Shown here one piece after another: positions 61,301 to 64,000 of a stretch of DNA of 64,000 bases; position 1 is the first letter of the stretch, and every line of letters begins with the position of its first letter. Both the position numbers and the translations under genes were made by a program. The notes beneath the pieces were generated by a model that searched no databases, was not told the origin of the DNA, and saw only the letters and a list, made by a program, of their open reading frames with translations. Source of the DNA: Emmonsiellopsis sp. PD_33 (taxonomy: Eukaryota > Ascomycota > Eurotiomycetes > Onygenales > Ajellomycetaceae); the NCBI GenBank assembly GCA_032988165.1, contig JANTQF010000078.1, positions 1 to 64,000 of the forward strand. The letters are read 5' to 3'.

Positions 61301-64000
61301 AATAATAACCTTATACTCTACCTGATCTTATTATATATCACAGAAGGCCTCTTCCTTTAGCTTAAGCTGAGCCTAGCTACTCTCTACCTCTACTATCACA
61401 TCAGATTCTAATGAAGAGGATCACCTTATTGATATACTCAACATATATAAGGAAATTAATCCAATAAAAGAGTCTATATAGTCACTGTGGCTGAAAGAGG
61501 TCTTATTTGATATGATATTAATAAATAAATCATATGCTATTAAGAACATATAAATCTAAATTTATCAGGCTATTACTTAAATTCCTTGTAACAGCTAACT
61601 TTTTATAACAGGTATATTAATATTGAATCATACTATCAATCTACTTGGCCTGCTATCACTCTCATATGATCCAGATGTGATGGGCTCAGTTAATTATTAG
61701 TAAATTAAAGATTCTCTCACTAAATATAAGTAAGTTACTAAATATAAATATAATTATCTCTATATTCTTAACCCTCTCCTATTTTACAAACTCTTCACCT
61801 CTAATAGAACTCTCACACACAAGTATGCTCTCAATAGTATCTTTAAGATCTTAAATTAGATTATACTCTATTAAATCATAGGTTCATTCATGTTAACTGT
61901 AATTACATAGAACCTGAAGACTCATAATAGAATAGTAATTATTAGTAAGTATATCTCACTATATATAATAATGATAGTTAATTATCTATTTCAGATTAAA
62001 TAACTTATAAAATATTATATAGTATATAGTAGTCTAATACTACATCTATAGATTAAAAGTTTTATTCTCACTGCCACTAATAAACTCTCATCTGCAGGTA
62101 ATATTACTGATATTACCTCCAATAAATTTAATATATCTATTTACTGTTAACTACATTATATCACCTTCTTACTTGCTCTCTCCTGCCTTTTCTGAGTAAC
62201 CTTCATCAAGAATGAAGGTAATCTAGCCAGAGATATTATAAAGTAAAGATAGAAAGCTGAGGATGAAGCCTTATAATTTCTATTAAGAGTCATTATTAAC
62301 CCTTTAATTTCCTTTCTCTTCTCTAATTAGTTATAAGTTGCAAGCCTTCTCTATTAACTGACATTAAAGTTTCCATATTTATTGTCAATTATAAATGAAG
62401 TGGTCATTAAATCTCAGTGAGAATTACTTATTTTTTGCCATTTTTCTATATCTCAGTACCAGATGGAGTTATTTATAATACTTTTTAATGTGGAAGTTGA
62501 TGTGATAAAATTATCCATATCAGATTATAAGTATATAGAGGTTATTAAGAACTTTAATAACTTATACTATACAATGAAGATCTTAATCTTAGGTTATAAA
62601 ATAAGTATAATAAATTTAAATTTACATTATACCTATTTTAATGTCATTCTCCTTAAGCTACCTACTAACAGTAATGATACTCTGCAAGCACTCTACTAAG
62701 TACATCAGATTAATTAGATAATTTAATAATGAATATAAATATTATCTACAGCTAACTCCTTTAATTAGTTTATTAAAGCTAAAGCCTCAGTAAAGTTTAC
62801 ATCTCAGCTGATCATATAGAGGCCTACTGTGTTTACTAATATTAGTATAGAGTTTAACTTAAGCTGAGAAGAGTACTCTATATTCTCTAATTTTAATGAG
62901 TTTAAACACACAATTAAGTGTAAAGCAGCTAAATATATTTAATAGATATTTAGTCAGTAAGAGTTTTAGCTATTATAAGGAAACATTAAGAATCTTAGCT
63001 TAAATATTATTCAGATGAATAGTATAAAATATTTAAATGTAATAATAATTCTTAATTTCATCTCTTATTTAAAGAAAACTCTTATCCTTTAGTTTTCTTT
63101 AAAAAATACTTAAATACTAGTCTGCCCCCCTCTCTTAAGATTAAGTCTCTTAAGACACAGTAGCAGTATTAATGACTCTAATATAAACTTATTATAAAAC
63201 TCTCAAACACCTATTTATTCTACACCTACTAGTAGTATTGATGATTCTGAGATAGATTTATTATAATTATTTTCACCTCCTCAATTAAATTTATACTTCT
63301 CTAACTTATATTAAGTTATTTTAATTAGTAATAACTTCTTCCTCAGCTCCTTCAAGTCCTCCTACTACTAATTTACCTCCACCCACAAGGAACAATCTCC
63401 TATTAAAAAGGCAAAATTTATTTATATTAGAGCTTCTAAAGGCACAAATAACCTTACAACTCAATATAATTTAATCTGTAAAGTTCACCTCTCTACTAAT
63501 TTTCTATATAATTAATTTATATATTTTTAGTTTCTTTCTTTCATTTCTTTCTATTAGATGCTTAGCTTAAGCTGAGCTCTATACTGTTCCCTCTTACCTC
63601 TAGTATTAAGTAATATTCTATTACTTGAATTTCTTCAAGTTTCCTATTATCTACCCAGTTTAAGTTAAGCTCTGTACTCTTTCTTTAAATGCCTCTCTAT
63701 CTCTTTCTTTAATTTCTTTCCTATTATGTCTTTTACTTGTTTTTTTCTTAATAATGAGATGCCTCCAATGTGGAGATACCTTCAATATGGAGATGCCTGT
63801 TTTTTTAATACATAGCTTAATTAATATGTTAAGAAAATGTTATTTCTGATCCTTTTTATTAGTGCCTCTTCAACCACTTAACTATACTAGGCCTAAGTAG
63901 GAAAGCTAATTACTATATGACCTCAGAAATCAGATAATCTTCAGACTGGATGACACAAAGTAATCTCTTCATATTTCAAACCTTTTATTCTCTTACTATG
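55301..64000. other. AT-rich, repeat-like DNA without intact genes
   Basis: 8.7 kb of very AT-rich, CpG-poor DNA. Protein-like stretches broken by stops appear at about 56.5-57.0, 58.4-58.8, 60.0-60.8 and 62.4-62.7 kb (the last a 78-codon open frame at 62463-62699). I could not assign any of them. A near-palindromic motif, AGCTTAAGCT, recurs in its right half. Probably decayed transposons. Confidence 0.6.
59130..59412. repeat. Diverged tandem duplication of about 184 bp
   Basis: Two copies share the order TAGTA(G/A)TTA(C/T)TCTTC, a middle segment with TTAGT and GTAG, and an identical 3' end CCTTAGCTTAAGCTTAG (at 59211-59226 and 59395-59410). The spacing between the matching ends is 184 bases. 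Confidence 0.6.

Noticed and set aside
37141..64000. Mitochondrial insertion as the reason for the low GC
   Set aside because: No mitochondrial gene, rRNA or tRNA set is seen, and the LTR elements with target-site duplications explain the block better.
1..64000. CRISPR array, operons, bacterial promoters
   Set aside because: No direct-repeat/spacer pattern, and the spliced genes show the DNA is eukaryotic.

Overview
The window is nuclear DNA of a filamentous or dimorphic ascomycete. Genes carry short GT-AG introns with CTAAC/CTGAC-type branch points, the proteins are typically fungal (Nox, Utp10, Rse1, Dsk2, a 2EXR-type protein), and the DNA falls into two sharply different compartments. The GC-balanced gene part (1 to about 37.1 kb) beside a very AT-rich, nearly CpG-free, repeat-filled part (about 37.1 to 64 kb) resembles the isochore genomes of Ajellomycetaceae (Blastomyces/Emmonsia-like Onygenales). 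That placement is inference; no marker gene fixes the species.

Gene part, left to right: the 3' end of a Ser/Thr/Pro-rich protein; a four-exon NADPH oxidase; a 4.7 kb stretch with no convincing gene; a small conserved membrane protein; a Mug/TDG-type DNA glycosylase; NRDE2, head to head with the large HEAT-repeat ribosome-assembly factor UTP10; a nitrilase with a long inserted low-complexity segment; a 2EXR/F-box-like protein; a small membrane-protein ORF next to two tRNA-like relics; the SF3b subunit RSE1, head to head with the ubiquilin DSK2; an NAD(P)-binding epimerase-like protein; and an HNH-nuclease-family protein that is the last gene before the AT-rich block. Exon structures were rebuilt by hand. 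In every multi-exon model the coding lengths sum to a whole number of codons. Several genes serve RNA metabolism (NRDE2, UTP10, RSE1), but nothing shows that they are coregulated as a group.

AT-rich part: no intact gene. Its core is a nested set of decayed transposons. A Ty3/Gypsy element with a chromodomain relic (43998-49585) sits inside a second copy of the same family (42467-53655), and that copy sits inside a decayed DNA-transposon-like coding region (about 40.6-42.47 kb, resuming at 53.66 kb). Both Gypsy copies still have about 254-bp TG...CA LTRs and intact 5-bp target-site duplications (CAGGC for the inner, TATTA for the outer). All coding frames are broken by stops, and the changes look like C-to-T and G-to-A transitions, as repeat-induced point mutation (RIP) would leave. 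The remaining AT-rich DNA (37.1-40.6 and 55.3-64 kb) is probably more mutated repeats; it includes a recurring near-palindrome, AGCTTAAGCT, and a diverged tandem duplication.
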